Of a stretch of 64,000 nt of DNA, positions 1-8,948 are shown piece after piece. Positions within the stretch are counted from its first letter, which is position 1. Every line of letters begins with the position of its first letter. The translations under genes and the position numbers were made by a program. The DNA is from Deinococcus depolymerans (lineage in GTDB: Bacteria > Deinococcota > Deinococci > Deinococcales > Deinococcaceae). Under the pieces are notes generated by a model that saw nothing but the letters and a program-made list of their open reading frames with translations, did no database searches and was not told where the DNA came from. Location of the stretch: contig NZ_BAAADB010000031.1 in assembly GCF_039522025.1 (NCBI RefSeq), positions 1 to 64,000 of the forward strand, read 5' to 3'.

Positions 1-1
1 C

Positions 2-100
2 CTCCAGCGCACACCGGCGATGGCGATTGGGCTGACCGATCGCGTTTGGACGCTGCGAGCGTGGCTGTCACGGCCTCAAGGCGTTCCCTGTCGGGCATAG
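2..100 (+). CDS. C-terminal end of a transposase (cut by window edge)
   Basis: An open frame enters from the left edge and stops with TAG at 98-100, giving 32 residues that contain TPAMAIGLTDRVWTL. From memory this resembles the tail of DDE-type transposases that end in a TPAMAxGLTDxVW motif, but the IS family cannot be named from this fragment. Twelve bases after the stop begins sequence shared with the right half of the interspersed TIR repeats, ending in a canonical repeat terminus at 207. The fragment may therefore be the 3' end of a full insertion sequence. Catalytic residues lie outside the window. Confidence 0.5.
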   Translation, partial: LQRTPAMAIGLTDRVWTLRAWLSRPQGVPCRA

Positions 101-111
101 TTCCAGCCAAC

Positions 112-207
112 TACCGAGCGAAGCGAGTAGGAGAAAACCGGGTTCCGGACGTGGAGTTGACAGAGCGGTGGTGTTCCGATCTGTGAACGAAACAAACGGA
201 ATCCGTA
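112..207 (+). repeat. TIR repeat family, right half only
   Basis: This copy lacks the left terminus and first hairpin. It holds the GAGCGAAGCGAG segment, the second hairpin and the right end ATCCGTA, followed by TGA at 208-210. It follows the transposase end directly, so it may be the right end of the parent element rather than a truncated copy. Confidence 0.7.
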
Positions 208-210
208 TGA

Positions 211-320
211 GACGGACTCGGAGAGCTGCCCCGCAGAGCAGGAGAGAAACGTCCCTCCGGACGTGGAGCCGGCAATCCGGTGAAGTTCCGGATTGTCAGC
301 GAAACAAACGGCAGTCCGTA
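211..320 (+). repeat. TIR repeat family copy, first hairpin deleted
   Basis: The copy starts GACGGACTCGG and ends GCAGTCCGTA, with TGA on both sides (208-210 and 321-323). It lacks the ATTGAATGG hairpin but keeps the second, GGCAATCCGG-type hairpin. It lies in tandem with the preceding copy and shares its flanking triplet. Confidence 0.75.
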
Positions 321-425
321 TGATCCGGTAAACCCTGCTGCGCGTCACGGCGCCCGGCGCTCCGGAACCGGTATGCTGCTGCGCCCGGGGTGGTCCGGCA
401 GGGCGGTAAGGAACAGGGAGGCACG

Positions 426-1382
426 GTGGGGTCCAGAACGCGCGCAACACAGGACAACTTGACGGGCGGCGCAGCGGAGCGCGGGGGGCCCGAGCGGGTC
501 ACGGACCGCCTGATCGCGGATCGGCGCGTGCGGGCCGTCGCGCACGCCGGCAGTCACGGCACGGAGTTCGCGTGGGCGGGCAGCCTGCCGACCCTGGTGG
601 CCTTCGAGCGGGGCGTGACGGAAGCGCACGCGGACACGCGGGCCGGCGTGACGACCGAGCGGTTCCCGTTCGAGAAACTTGAGGCGTGGCGGGACTGGGA
701 GGTCGCGCGCACCGAGGCGCCGCTGGCGCTGCTGGCGACCAGCCGCGTCGTGTACGATCCGACCGGGGGGTACAGCCGTATTCAGCGGACGCTGTGGAAC
801 CTCAGTGAGTCGCAGCGGGCCGCGCACCGCGCCGAACTGCTGAACCTGGCGGACAGCCGGTTGCGGGCGGCGCAGGCGGCGTACACCGGTCCCGGTCACG
901 GCGTGCAGGAGCAGCTGCTGGCGCTGGCGGACGCCCGCAGCGTCGCGCTGGACGCGCTGTACCCGGCGCTGCTGACCTGGCTGCACCTGTGGCCGGAATT
1001 CGAGATTCGCCTGCCGCACGCGTGGCGGGCCTCGGCGGGGCTGCGCTTCCCGAAGGCCGTGTACCGCCTCGAAGCCCTGTACGGGTTCGGCGGTGAGGAG
1101 GAGGCCCGGCGGGTGCTGCTCGCCACGCGCGGTCTGGGGCTGGTCGAGCAGGAACGCCGTGCCCGCGCGGCCTTCCAGGCCGGGTACTACGACGGCGCGG
1201 TGCGCTACCTGCGCGACGAGGCGGCCCGCACGCACCGCGCCGACCTGAGCGGCTGGATGCACCTGACGCCCGCCCGGCGCGAGAAGCTGGGCACGCTGCT
1301 CGGCGTGACGCGCGCGCCGCTGGGTCCGGCCGCGCTGAACCTCGCGCAGGAACTGCTGGAAGCGGTGCGCGAAGGGGAGTAA
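426..1382 (+). CDS. unknown protein with a degenerate nucleotidyltransferase-like look
   Basis: 318 residues from a GTG start with GGGAG at 417-421. An ATG 36 bases upstream in the same frame has no ribosome site. The N-terminal third has [16 protein letters not shown] where nucleotidyltransferases carry GS-x(n)-SDIDL, followed at about residue 110 by [13 protein letters not shown], reminiscent of the ILYDPDG strand of aminoglycoside-type nucleotidyltransferases. The acidic metal-binding pair is not recognisable, so catalysis is doubtful. The rest is alpha-helical with no membrane segment. It stands alone between repeat copies. Function unknown; the fold assignment is an inference. Confidence 0.75.
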   Translation: MGSRTRATQDNLTGGAAERGGPERVTDRLIADRRVRAVAHAGSHGTEFAWAGSLPTLVAFERGVTEAHADTRAGVTTERFPFEKLEAWRDWEVARTEAPLALLATSRVVYDPTGGYSRIQRTLWNLSESQRAAHRAELLNLADSRLRAAQAAYTGPGHGVQEQLLALADARSVALDALYPALLTWLHLWPEFEIRLPHAWRASAGLRFPKAVYRLEALYGFGGEEEARRVLLATRGLGLVEQERRARAAFQAGYYDGAVRYLRDEAARTHRADLSGWMHLTPARREKLGTLLGVTRAPLGPAALNLAQELLEAVREGE

Positions 1383-1415
1383 CGGTTGCCGGGGGGTGGC
1401 TGATGGAGGAGCTCA

Positions 1416-1562
1416 TACGGACTCCGATTGAATGGCTTACAAAGCCATTCAATCCGAGCGGATGCGACTCGGAGAGCTGCTGCGCAGAGAAGGAGCAAAA
1501 CGGGTTCCGGACGTGGAGTTGACAGATCGGTGGTGTTCCGATCTGTGAACGAAACAAACGGA
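1416..1562 (+). repeat. TIR repeat family copy
   Basis: Starts TACGGACTCCG and carries the hairpin ATTGAATGG / CCATTCAAT and the second hairpin around GATCGG/CCGATC. The last 7-8 bases of the right end are missing. TCA flanks both sides (1413-1415 and 1563-1565). Confidence 0.85.
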
Positions 1563-1565
1563 TCA

Positions 1566-1725
1566 TGCGGGCTGCCGTCTGGTTCGCCCGCCAGCCGCCA
1601 ACGTGCCGGGTGGTCCGGGTGGTCAAGGCCACGCCCGGAGGGGCGGGGCTCTCCTGCTCGCTCTGCGGCGCCGCTCTGCGGGTCCGTCCGGGTAGACGTG
1701 TTGTGCAGCCCTTTCCAGCGGAGTC
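1566..1725 (-). repeat. diverged TIR repeat copy
   Basis: An eroded copy in reverse orientation, recognisable by GCTGCCGTCTGG at the left, CCACGCCCGGAGGGGCG in the middle and GCGGAGTCGGTA at the right. Flanking triplets no longer match. Together with the copy before it and the hairpin after it, it fills the gap between the unknown gene and hsp20. Confidence 0.6.
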
Positions 1726-1738
1726 GGTATCTGCCCAG

Positions 1739-1776
1739 GGAGCAGGGCGAGCCATTCAATCGGCTCGCCCTGCTCC
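1739..1776. terminator. 15-bp perfect hairpin at the end of hsp20
   Basis: GGAGCAGGGCGAGCC pairs perfectly with GGCTCGCCCTGCTCC across an 8-nt loop (ATTCAATC). It lies 13 bp beyond the hsp20 stop. There is no T tract on either side, so it would be an atypical terminator or an mRNA 3'-end stabiliser. Confidence 0.55.
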
Positions 1777-1788
1777 TGTGTGTGGGGG

Positions 1789-2232
1789 TTATGCGCTGGG
1801 CGTGTCGGTGTCGAGCACCTTGGCGCTGCGGACGGTGATGGCGCGTTTCTGGGCGGCCTCGCTGCGGGGCACGCGGATGGTCAGGGTGCCGTGGTCGAAG
1901 TCGGCCTCGACCTTGCCGAGGTCGTACTTGGCGGGCACGCTGAAGGTGCGGGCCAGGGTGCCGTAGGCGCGTTCGACGCGGTGGGCGGTGCGGCCGTCGC
2001 GGCGGTCGTAGCTGCGGGTGGCCTGCACGGTCAGGGTCTGGTTCTCGGCTTCGACCTGGATCTGGTCGGGGTGGATGCCGGGCAGGTCGAGGGTGAGTTC
2101 CAGGCCCTGGTCGTCCTCGTGGACGTCGACGGGCGGGGCGATGCGGGTGGGGGCGCTGGCGCTCTGGCCGAAGGCGCGGTCCATGCGCTGGGTCAGTTCC
2201 TCGATTTCACGGAAGGGATCGAATCGCATCAT
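1789..2232 (-). CDS. Hsp20 small heat shock protein (alpha-crystallin family)
   Basis: 147 residues. An ATP-independent holdase that binds unfolding proteins in the cytosol. The N-terminus MMRFDPFREIEELTQRMD is typical of bacterial Hsp20, followed by the alpha-crystallin domain (about 40-130) with LPGIHPDQIQVEAENQTL and the conserved hydrophobic-G-L pattern TLTIRVP near the end. The start is fixed by AGGAGG 8 nt upstream. A strong sigma-70 promoter and an HspR-like inverted repeat lie upstream, so heat-inducible control through HspR is likely. The gene is monocistronic and divergent from the pyr operon. Confidence 0.95.
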   Translation of the reverse strand: MMRFDPFREIEELTQRMDRAFGQSASAPTRIAPPVDVHEDDQGLELTLDLPGIHPDQIQVEAENQTLTVQATRSYDRRDGRTAHRVERAYGTLARTFSVPAKYDLGKVEADFDHGTLTIRVPRSEAAQKRAITVRSAKVLDTDTPSA

Positions 2233-2291
2233 GGTGGGTTCCTCCTGTGGGTGGGAGCGCGGGTGCCGGGGCCGCCGGATCACTCCGAACA

Positions 2292-2312
2292 TCTGAGTGC
2301 CCTGCGCTCAAC
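2292..2312. promoter_or_regulatory. HspR-like operator (HAIR-type inverted repeat)
   Basis: On the minus strand GTTGAGC-N7-ACTCAGA matches the HAIR consensus CTTGAGT-N7-ACTCAAG at 10 of 14 half-site positions with the exact 7-nt spacer. It overlaps the expected transcription start of the hsp20 promoter, which is a repressing position. A further TGAGTGC half site lies at 2331-2337 in the promoter spacer. Confidence 0.6.
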
Positions 2313-2319
2313 TGCAGTC

Positions 2320-2348
2320 ATAGTAAAACCTGAGTGCAATCGTGTCAA
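2320..2348 (-). promoter_or_regulatory. sigma-70 promoter of hsp20
   Basis: On the minus strand TTGACA (2343-2348), a 17-nt spacer, then TACTAT (2320-2325). The -35 is perfect and the -10 differs from consensus at two positions. It is one of the best consensus promoters in the window and points at hsp20 about 85 bases away. Confidence 0.8.
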
Positions 2349-2424
2349 GTTTAGTGCGTCTTGAATCGGCGTTCAGAACTGGACACCCCTCCCCCGCCCC
2401 GGCACACCGCCCCGCCCGCGGTGT

Positions 2425-2430
2425 TACACT
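2425..2430 (+). promoter_or_regulatory. putative -10 of the pyr operon
   Basis: TACACT with no clear -35. It would give a leader of about 185 nt that contains the PyrR site and the attenuator. Tentative. Confidence 0.35.
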
Positions 2431-2502
2431 TCGTCAGGCCGCGCACGGCAGCCCATCTGCCCGCGCCCCGGCAACCCCAACCCAACCCGTCCCTTTCCCG
2501 GC

Positions 2503-4113
<1,611 letters not shown>

Positions 4114-4130
4114 AGGACGAGGGAACAGAC

Positions 4131-5390
4131 ATGATCACGATTACGAATATCAAGCGCGTCGGGTCGGAGAAGACCGAGAGCGTCACCATCGAGGGCGGCC
4201 TGATCAAGGGCTGGAACATTCCGGAAGAAGGGCAGGTCATTGACGGGCAGGGCGGCACGGTCGCGCCCGCGCTGATCGAGCTGCACGCGCACCTGCGCGA
4301 GCCGGGGCAGACGGAGAAGGAAGACCTGAGCAGTGGGCTGGCGGCGGCGGCGGCCGGTGGGTACGGCACGGTGGTCAGCATGCCGAACACCAGCCCGGTC
4401 GTGGACGACCCGGCGATCGTGCGCAGCCTGATCGAGAAAGCCAATAGCCTGGGCTTCGCACGCCTGCGTCCGGCGGCGGCGCTGACGAAGGGGCAGAAGG
4501 GTGAAGAACTGGCCGAACTGACCTACCTGAAGGAGGCGGGGGCGGCGATGTTCACGGATGACGGGCGCACGAACGAGAACGCCCGGACGCTGCGCCTGGG
4601 GCTGGAGACGGCCGGGAGTCTGGGCATGGTGATCAGCGTGCACGCCGAGGACGCCAGCCTGCGCGCGGACGGCGTGATGAACGAGGGGCCGGTCAGCGAG
4701 GCGCTGGGCCTGCCGGGCAACCCGGCGGCGGCCGAGGCGGCGCGCGTGGCGCGGGATATCGAGATCGTGGCGGGCCTGCACGCGCAGGGCGTTCCGGCGC
4801 GGCTGCACATCCAGCACCTGAGCACCGCGCGGGCGCTGGATCTGGTGCGGGCGGCGAAGGCGCAGGGCCTCCCGGTGACGTGTGAGGTCTGCCCGCACCA
4901 CCTGACGCTGACGGACGAGGCGCTGCGTTCTTTTGACGCGATCTTCAAGGTCGCGCCGCCCCTGCGCACGCAGGCGGACGCCGATCATCTGCTGGAGGGG
5001 CTGCGGGACGGCAGCGTGGACTGCCTCGCCACCGATCACGCGCCGCACACCCGAGCGGAGAAGGAACGCGACCTGCTGGACGCGCCCAGCGGCATCGCGT
5101 ACATCGAACTGGCGTTCCCGCTGATGTACACCCGCTTCGGCGAGACGCTGGGCCTGGACCGCATCCTGGACCTGATGACCGCCGCGCCCGCCCGCGTGAT
5201 GGGCTGGACGGAACCCACCCTGGACGCGGGCGCGAAGGCCGATCTGGTCGTCCTCGACCTGACCACCGAACGCCCCGTGAACCCCGCCGAATTCAGGAGC
5301 AAGGCGAAATTCACGCCCTGGGCGGGCGAGACCCTGAAGGGCTGGCCCGTGCTGACGGTCGTGGACGGCCGGGTCGCGTACCAGCGGTAA
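4131..5390 (+). CDS. pyrC: dihydroorotase (class I type)
   Basis: 419 residues. Cyclises carbamoyl aspartate to dihydroorotate at a zinc centre. The metal motif is ELHAHLREPG (residues 50-59); the residue before HxH is Glu-Leu where most homologues have Asp-Val, a mild variation. ISVHAEDASL, the metal histidine in LHIQHLSTARA and the catalytic Asp in CLATDHAPHT are intact. Last gene of the pyr operon, followed by a hairpin shared with the convergent oxidoreductase gene. Complete and likely active. Confidence 0.96.
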   Translation: MITITNIKRVGSEKTESVTIEGGLIKGWNIPEEGQVIDGQGGTVAPALIELHAHLREPGQTEKEDLSSGLAAAAAGGYGTVVSMPNTSPVVDDPAIVRSLIEKANSLGFARLRPAAALTKGQKGEELAELTYLKEAGAAMFTDDGRTNENARTLRLGLETAGSLGMVISVHAEDASLRADGVMNEGPVSEALGLPGNPAAAEAARVARDIEIVAGLHAQGVPARLHIQHLSTARALDLVRAAKAQGLPVTCEVCPHHLTLTDEALRSFDAIFKVAPPLRTQADADHLLEGLRDGSVDCLATDHAPHTRAEKERDLLDAPSGIAYIELAFPLMYTRFGETLGLDRILDLMTAAPARVMGWTEPTLDAGAKADLVVLDLTTERPVNPAEFRSKAKFTPWAGETLKGWPVLTVVDGRVAYQR

Positions 5391-5404
5391 GAGGCAACAG
5401 GAAG

Positions 5405-5435
5405 AGGGGCGCCGGGATGACCACCCAGCGCCCCT
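5405..5435. terminator. bidirectional hairpin between pyrC and the FAD oxidoreductase
   Basis: AGGGGCGC pairs with GCGCCCCT across a 15-nt loop that can pair further (GGG/CCC). Short pyrimidine-rich tails follow on both strands. The site lies between two convergent stop codons. Confidence 0.6.
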
Positions 5436-5441
5436 TTCCGT

Positions 5442-6650
5442 TCAGCGGTCCAGGCGGAAGATGCGCAGGTCGTCGTTCTCCTCACCCTGGATCAGGTCCG
5501 TGAGGAGGCGGGCGGCCTGCACACTGTACGTGATGCCGTTCCCGCCGTACCCGAGCGCGAACAGCAGGCGGTCGCCCTTCTGCCGGGGGCCGATGTACGC
5601 GAGGCCGTCCTTGGTCTCGCCGAAGGTGCCGGCCCAGGCGAAGGCCGTCTCGGCCTGCAGGTGCGGCAGGAGCTTCCCGAGCTTGCGTTCGAGCCGGCGT
5701 TGCTTGCCGTTCAGGGCGCGTTCGCGGCGGGCGGGATTGTGGTGGTCGTCGTCCTCGCCGCCGATGACGACGCGGCCGTCCCCGGTGGTGCGGGCGTACA
5801 GGTACGGCCGGGCTGTCTCCCAGATCAGGCAGCCGGTGGGCCACAGCTCCCCGTCGGTCTGCTCGATGGGTTCGGTGGCGAGCGCATAGGAGTTCTTCAG
5901 CTGCGCGAGGCGTTTCCCGAGGAACTTCTCGGCCTCGTACCCGGTGGCGACCACGACCCAGCGGGCCTGGATCTTCGCGTTCCGGTCGGTGTGCGCGGTG
6001 AATTGATCCCGGTGCTCGTCCAGGCGGGTGACTTCCGTGCGGTCGTACACCCGCGCGCCCCGGCCATGCGCGCGTTGCAGGAGGTGCTGCGCGAGGCGGT
6101 ACGGGTCGACCTCGCCGCCGTCGGGGCTGAACAGCGCGGCGGGCGCGGTGATCCCGAACCGGGCCTTCAGGCTGCGGGCGTCGAGGTGTTCGACGTTCAG
6201 GCCGGCGCGGGTGCGGGCGGCGTGCTCCTGCGCGAGCATGCGGGCGTCGCGGCGGTTGCTGGCGTAGTACAGGCTGCCGCGCTCGTGGAAGCCGCAGTCG
6301 TCGGGCAGTTCGGCGGTCAGGTCGCGGACCAGGTCGATGGCGTCGCGGCACAGGTGGTAGGCGCGTTCCGCGTCGGCCTGCCCGGTCATGGGGATCAGGT
6401 CCACGAGGTTCGTGTCGATCTCGTACTGCAGCAGGGCGGTGCTGGCGCTGGTGCTGCCGAACGCGGCGTCGCGCAGGTCGGTCACGACGACGTCCAGCCC
6501 GGCGGCACTGAGCGAGTCGGCGAGCAGCGCACCCGTGATGCCCGCCCCGATGACGAGCACGTCGGCGGTCTCGTCGCCGCCCAGGGGCGGGTAGGTGTGC
6601 ATGAGGCCGTTCGTGAGGGGCCAGAAGGCGCGTCCGCTGCGGAGATCCAT
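5442..6650 (-). CDS. FAD-dependent oxidoreductase of the DAO (glycine/D-amino acid oxidase) family
   Basis: 402 residues. The Rossmann FAD motif VLVIGAGITGALLADSL is at 31-47, with the DAO-type WVVVATGYEAEKFL further on and a C-terminal GLAYIGPR...FALGYGGNGITYSVQAARLL loop that closes over the flavin. Such enzymes oxidise amino acids or amines; the substrate cannot be read here. The N-terminus RSGRAFWPLTNGL resembles a sub-branch of DAO proteins with a short leader. Possible -10 CAGAAT 7 nt upstream. Monocistronic, convergent with pyrC. Confidence 0.88.
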   Translation of the reverse strand: MDLRSGRAFWPLTNGLMHTYPPLGGDETADVLVIGAGITGALLADSLSAAGLDVVVTDLRDAAFGSTSASTALLQYEIDTNLVDLIPMTGQADAERAYHLCRDAIDLVRDLTAELPDDCGFHERGSLYYASNRRDARMLAQEHAARTRAGLNVEHLDARSLKARFGITAPAALFSPDGGEVDPYRLAQHLLQRAHGRGARVYDRTEVTRLDEHRDQFTAHTDRNAKIQARWVVVATGYEAEKFLGKRLAQLKNSYALATEPIEQTDGELWPTGCLIWETARPYLYARTTGDGRVVIGGEDDDHHNPARRERALNGKQRRLERKLGKLLPHLQAETAFAWAGTFGETKDGLAYIGPRQKGDRLLFALGYGGNGITYSVQAARLLTDLIQGEENDDLRIFRLDR

Positions 6651-6731
6651 ACCCCTGATTCTGGGGAGGTGCGGCGGGGGGCGGGTGGGCGCGCGGCTAC
6701 GGTTCCCCGCACGGGACGTTCAGGGTTCGTT

Positions 6732-6777
6732 GGGGAAGTTCAGGTGGGGGGAAGTTCAGGTTGGGGGAAGTCCAGGC
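6732..6777 (+). repeat. three tandem 16-bp repeats
   Basis: GGGGAAGTTCAGGT at 6732-6745 and 6748-6761 and GGGGAAGTCCAGGC at 6764-6777, a period of exactly 16 bp. They lie upstream of the oxidoreductase gene and beyond the stop of the small protein gene. No gene is seen in 6651-6904. Confidence 0.8.
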
Positions 6778-6904
6778 TGGGTCTCCGGGACACGGTGGGC
6801 GGCCGCTGCGGCCGGAGGGCGCGCCCCGGCGTGCGGCAGGCCGTCCAGCCGGCACGGGTCGCGCCGGGCCCCTGCCGGGAAGGCGTGGCGCTGGGGGACG
6901 GCGG

Positions 6905-7120
6905 TCAGAAGAAGCGGCGTTTGCCGGGTTTCCCGACGGCCCGCTGTGCGCCGCTCAGGAGCGAGTCGATCAGGCGGTCGCGTTTGCGGGCGCGGGTGTA
7001 CCGGGCGCGTTTCTTCTGGGCGTTGCGGGCCGTGACGAGCAGTTCCAGAACGATGGGGGCGGCGGCGAGGATCAGGCCCAGCCTGCCGGATTTGCCTTTC
7101 ACGCGGGTGCGGTTCTTCAT
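6905..7120 (-). CDS. small basic membrane-associated protein, unknown
   Basis: 71 residues: a basic start (MKNRTRVKGKSGR), one hydrophobic segment (LGLILAAAPIVLELLVTA, about 14-31) and a strongly basic tail rich in Arg and Lys. The profile suggests a single-pass inner-membrane or nucleic-acid-associated protein. An ATG three codons upstream (7129) is also possible. There is no clear ribosome site, and CGTAAT 7 nt upstream could make it leaderless. Family not recognised. Confidence 0.6.
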   Translation of the reverse strand: MKNRTRVKGKSGRLGLILAAAPIVLELLVTARNAQKKRARYTRARKRDRLIDSLLSGAQRAVGKPGKRRFF

Positions 7121-7294
7121 GCCACCCATTACGACATGCAGGGCAGGAAAGTTGCTGAGGGGAAACTCAGATTCCTTCGGGAATGGTGGTGGCACGCCGG
7201 GCCGTCCGCCTGCTGTCCGCGCGGCCCGGCCACCCGGACAGCAGGCGGACGGCGCCGGGCAGACGGCGGGGCGACTCAGGCGCTAGGCTGGGGC

Positions 7295-8473
7295 ATGACC
7301 GCAACAGGTGACCGGGTGGAGGAACTTCGTGGGCAGCTCGTGGCGTGGCGCCGGCACCTGCACATGCATCCCGAGGTCGGCTTCGAGGAACACGCGACCG
7401 CCGCGTACATCGAGGCCGAGCTGAAGAAGATGCCGGGCCTCAGCGTGTCGCGTCCCACCGGGACGAGCGTGCTGGCGGTCCTGAAGGGCGGGCGGCCGGG
7501 ACGCACCGCGCTGCTGCGCGCCGACATCGACGCGCTGCCCATCCACGAGGAGAACACCTTCGAGTTCGCCTCGACCCGGCCCGGCGTGATGCACGCCTGC
7601 GGGCACGACGGGCACACCGCGATCCTGCTGGGCGTGGCGCAGCTGCTGTCCGCCGACGCGGGCAACGTGCCGGGCGAGATCCGAATGATCTTCCAGCACG
7701 CCGAGGAGATCGGCCCCGGCGGCGCCGAGGAACTGGTCATGAACACCCCCCTGATGGACGGCGTGGACGTCGTCACGGGCCTGCACCTGAACAGCCAGCT
7801 GCCGGCCGGGGTGGTGGCCGTCAAGCCCGGGGCGTTCATGGCCGCGCCGGACATGCTGGAACTCACGATCCGCGGGCGGGGCGGGCACGGCGCGCACCCG
7901 GAGGAAGCCGTGGACCCCATCGCGGTGGGCGCGCAGGTCGTCACGAACCTCCAGCATGTCGTGAGCCGCATGGTGGCCGCGCAGGACGCGCTGGTGGTCA
8001 GCGTCACGAAGTTCACGAGCGGCACCACGCACAACGTCATTCCCGACACGGCCGAACTGATGGGCACGGTCCGCACCTTCGACCCGGCGCTGCGCGAGCG
8101 GGCGCCGCAGCTGATCGAGCGGGTGGTCAGGGGCATCTGTGACGCGCACGGCGCGACGTACGAACTGAAGTACGAGTTCGGGTACCGCCCGCTGATCAAC
8201 ACCGACTGGGTGGCGGCGCAACTGAAAGACATCGCGCTGGACGTGGTGGGGCCGGACCTGTACCGGGACGCGCGCCCCACCATGGGCGGCGAGGACTTCA
8301 GCGCGTACCTGGAAAAAGCCCCGGGCGCGTACTTCAACGTCGGCTCGGGCAGTGACGCTCAGGACAGCCGCTGGCCGCACCACCACCCGCGCTTCACGAT
8401 CGACGAGACCAGCCTGGAAACCGGGGTGCGGATGCTGCACGCCGCCGCGCTGCGCCTGACCGTTCCGGAGTGA
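7295..8473 (+). CDS. M20-family amidohydrolase/peptidase
   Basis: 392 residues. Dinuclear zinc hydrolase of the N-acyl amino acid or hippurate type. [16 protein letters not shown] is near the N-terminus, the metal site motif [14 protein letters not shown] at about 107-120, the catalytic Glu pair in [14 protein letters not shown] at about 138, and a C-terminal [18 protein letters not shown] with another metal ligand. TAGGCT at 7284-7289 lies 5 nt before the ATG, so the mRNA is probably leaderless. The stop overlaps the sufU start. The natural acyl substrate cannot be deduced. Confidence 0.92.
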   Translation: MTATGDRVEELRGQLVAWRRHLHMHPEVGFEEHATAAYIEAELKKMPGLSVSRPTGTSVLAVLKGGRPGRTALLRADIDALPIHEENTFEFASTRPGVMHACGHDGHTAILLGVAQLLSADAGNVPGEIRMIFQHAEEIGPGGAEELVMNTPLMDGVDVVTGLHLNSQLPAGVVAVKPGAFMAAPDMLELTIRGRGGHGAHPEEAVDPIAVGAQVVTNLQHVVSRMVAAQDALVVSVTKFTSGTTHNVIPDTAELMGTVRTFDPALRERAPQLIERVVRGICDAHGATYELKYEFGYRPLINTDWVAAQLKDIALDVVGPDLYRDARPTMGGEDFSAYLEKAPGAYFNVGSGSDAQDSRWPHHHPRFTIDETSLETGVRMLHAAALRLTVPE

Positions 8474-8904
8474 CCGTGCTGCCCGAGACGGTCGCCCGCC
8501 AGATCATCGCCGACCACCAGCGCCACCCGCGTCACACCGGGCCGCTGAGCGGCGTCCAGGGGGTCACGCTGGACAACCCGGGCTGCGGGGATCAGGTGAC
8601 CGTCTGGGCCGACGTGCAGGAGGGCCGGATCGCGGGCCTGACCTTCACGGGGCAGGGCTGCGCGATCAGTCAGAGCAGCGCCAGCCTGATGACCGTCGCC
8701 CTGACCGGGAAGACCGTACCCGAGGCCCACGCCCTGGCCGGGCAGTTCCGCGCGATGGTCATGGGCGAGGCGCCGGGCGACCCGCAACTGGGCGACCTGC
8801 TGGCCCTCTCGGGCGTCAGCCGCCTGCACGCGCGGCGCAAGTGCGCGCTGCTGGCGTGGCGGGCGCTGGAGCGGACGCTCGGCACCAGCAGCGCGCCCGC
8901 CTGA
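8470..8904 (+). CDS. sufU: SufU-type iron-sulfur cluster scaffold / sulfur transfer protein
   Basis: 144 residues. NifU-N/IscU fold. The three ligand cysteines are Cys39 (NPGCGDQ), Cys64 ([12 protein letters not shown]) and Cys125 (RKCALLAW), with the Asp of CGD also kept. The SufU-specific insert between the second and third cysteine is present, unlike IscU. It works with the SUF cysteine desulfurase. The start GTG overlaps the previous stop (GTGA); GTG at 8476 is an alternative. No other suf gene is nearby. Confidence 0.9.
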   Translation: MTVLPETVARQIIADHQRHPRHTGPLSGVQGVTLDNPGCGDQVTVWADVQEGRIAGLTFTGQGCAISQSSASLMTVALTGKTVPEAHALAGQFRAMVMGEAPGDPQLGDLLALSGVSRLHARRKCALLAWRALERTLGTSSAPA

Positions 8905-8948
8905 CCGCGGGTTCGGACTCCGCCCTGGGGTGACAGGGCCACCGGGTT

